DNA of 64,000 nucleotides from Pseudomonas putida (GTDB taxonomy: Bacteria; Pseudomonadota; Gammaproteobacteria; Pseudomonadales; Pseudomonadaceae), in the NCBI RefSeq assembly GCF_003228315.1, contig NZ_CP029693.1, forward strand, positions 1,488,001-1,552,000. Reading direction: 5' to 3'. Numbering within the stretch: position 1 is the first letter of the stretch; each line of letters starts with the position of its first letter. Both the position numbers and the translations under genes were made by a program. The notes beneath the pieces are model-generated. The model worked only from the letters and a program-made list of their open reading frames with translations. It did not search any database and was not told the DNA's origin. Positions 63,946 to 64,000 of the stretch are shown here, one piece after another.

Positions 63946-64000
63946 TTATTTGTCGGATTTGATCGCCGTCCACACCCGCGTGCGCACCCGCTCCAGCTTC
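63946..64000 (-). CDS. Probable polyamine ABC transporter substrate-binding protein (C-terminal end only)
   Basis: Only the last 17 codons and the TAA stop lie in the window, ending KLERVRTRVWTAIKSDK. This tail resembles the end of PotF/SpuD-type putrescine-binding proteins, where a VRTR-W-T-x-(I/V)-K-(S/T) stretch is common. The assignment is tentative because of the short length. Confidence 0.5.
   Translation of the reverse strand, partial: KLERVRTRVWTAIKSDK

Overview
The window looks like a chromosomal stretch of a Pseudomonas of the fluorescens group. GC content is high, and codon use is strongly GC-biased. Two families of Pseudomonas-type REP palindromes sit in many intergenic gaps: one with a GTAGGAGCGAGC core and one with a GTAGGAGCTGCCGCAGGCTGCGATC core. 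The gene content is typical of a soil or plant-associated catabolic generalist. I saw no rRNA, tRNA, CRISPR array, transposase or prophage. Both ends cut through genes: an APC permease on the left, and the last codons of what looks like a polyamine-binding protein on the right.

Layout. (1) 1-6792: a gamma-glutamylation pathway for an amine, with permease, Lrp-type regulator, PuuA-, PuuB-, PuuD- and PuuC-like enzymes. The PuuD-like gene has an apparent 1-nt loss in a C tract at its fifth codon. (2) 6881-17946: a leftward cluster of Rieske oxygenase, its reductase, an amino-acid-type ABC transporter, a cysteine-desulfurase-like PLP enzyme, an RpiR regulator, a PuuE-like deacetylase/allantoinase, a dihydropyrimidinase-like hydrolase and an MhpD-like hydratase, with a divergent LysR gene. 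It reads as a catabolic route for an unidentified N-heterocycle or N-methylated ring. (3) 18054-25523: hutC and hutU, then a family III CoA-transferase, an acyl-CoA dehydrogenase, an NCS1 permease and a TetR regulator. The hutU promoter region has a sigma-54 -24/-12 match and a HutC-like operator. This arrangement suggests conversion of imidazole propionate to urocanate, which is the main hypothesis here. (4) 25552-30412: a CHASE-GGDEF cyclase, a small protein, LysR, AzlCD and a TSUP transporter.

(5) 30490-33705: an orphan homodimeric pyruvate dehydrogenase E1 and a GNAT acetyltransferase. (6) 33706-34247: a gene-poor gap that may encode a structured RNA. (7) 34654-40967: lactate/glycolate permease, glcD, glcE, glcF and a GlcG-like protein. 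(8) 41118-46010: dienelactone hydrolase, 1-Cys peroxiredoxin, aldo/keto reductase with an MFS carrier, and an alpha/beta hydrolase. (9) 46100-49766: glucarate-type dehydratase and transporter with a divergent LysR. (10) 50168-54735: a nitrate reductase fused to a CysJ-type flavoprotein reductase, behind a sigma-54-like promoter and a leader hairpin, with a convergent molybdate-binding protein. (11) 54951-64000: M24 peptidase, an unknown periplasmic protein with a SufR-like regulator, CAP-domain protein, GlxA/AraC regulator, beta-propeller protein with a TPR/winged-helix regulator, Rof, an SDR with a divergent LysR, and the polyamine-binding protein end.

All functions are read from sequence motifs and gene order only. 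No search or alignment was run.
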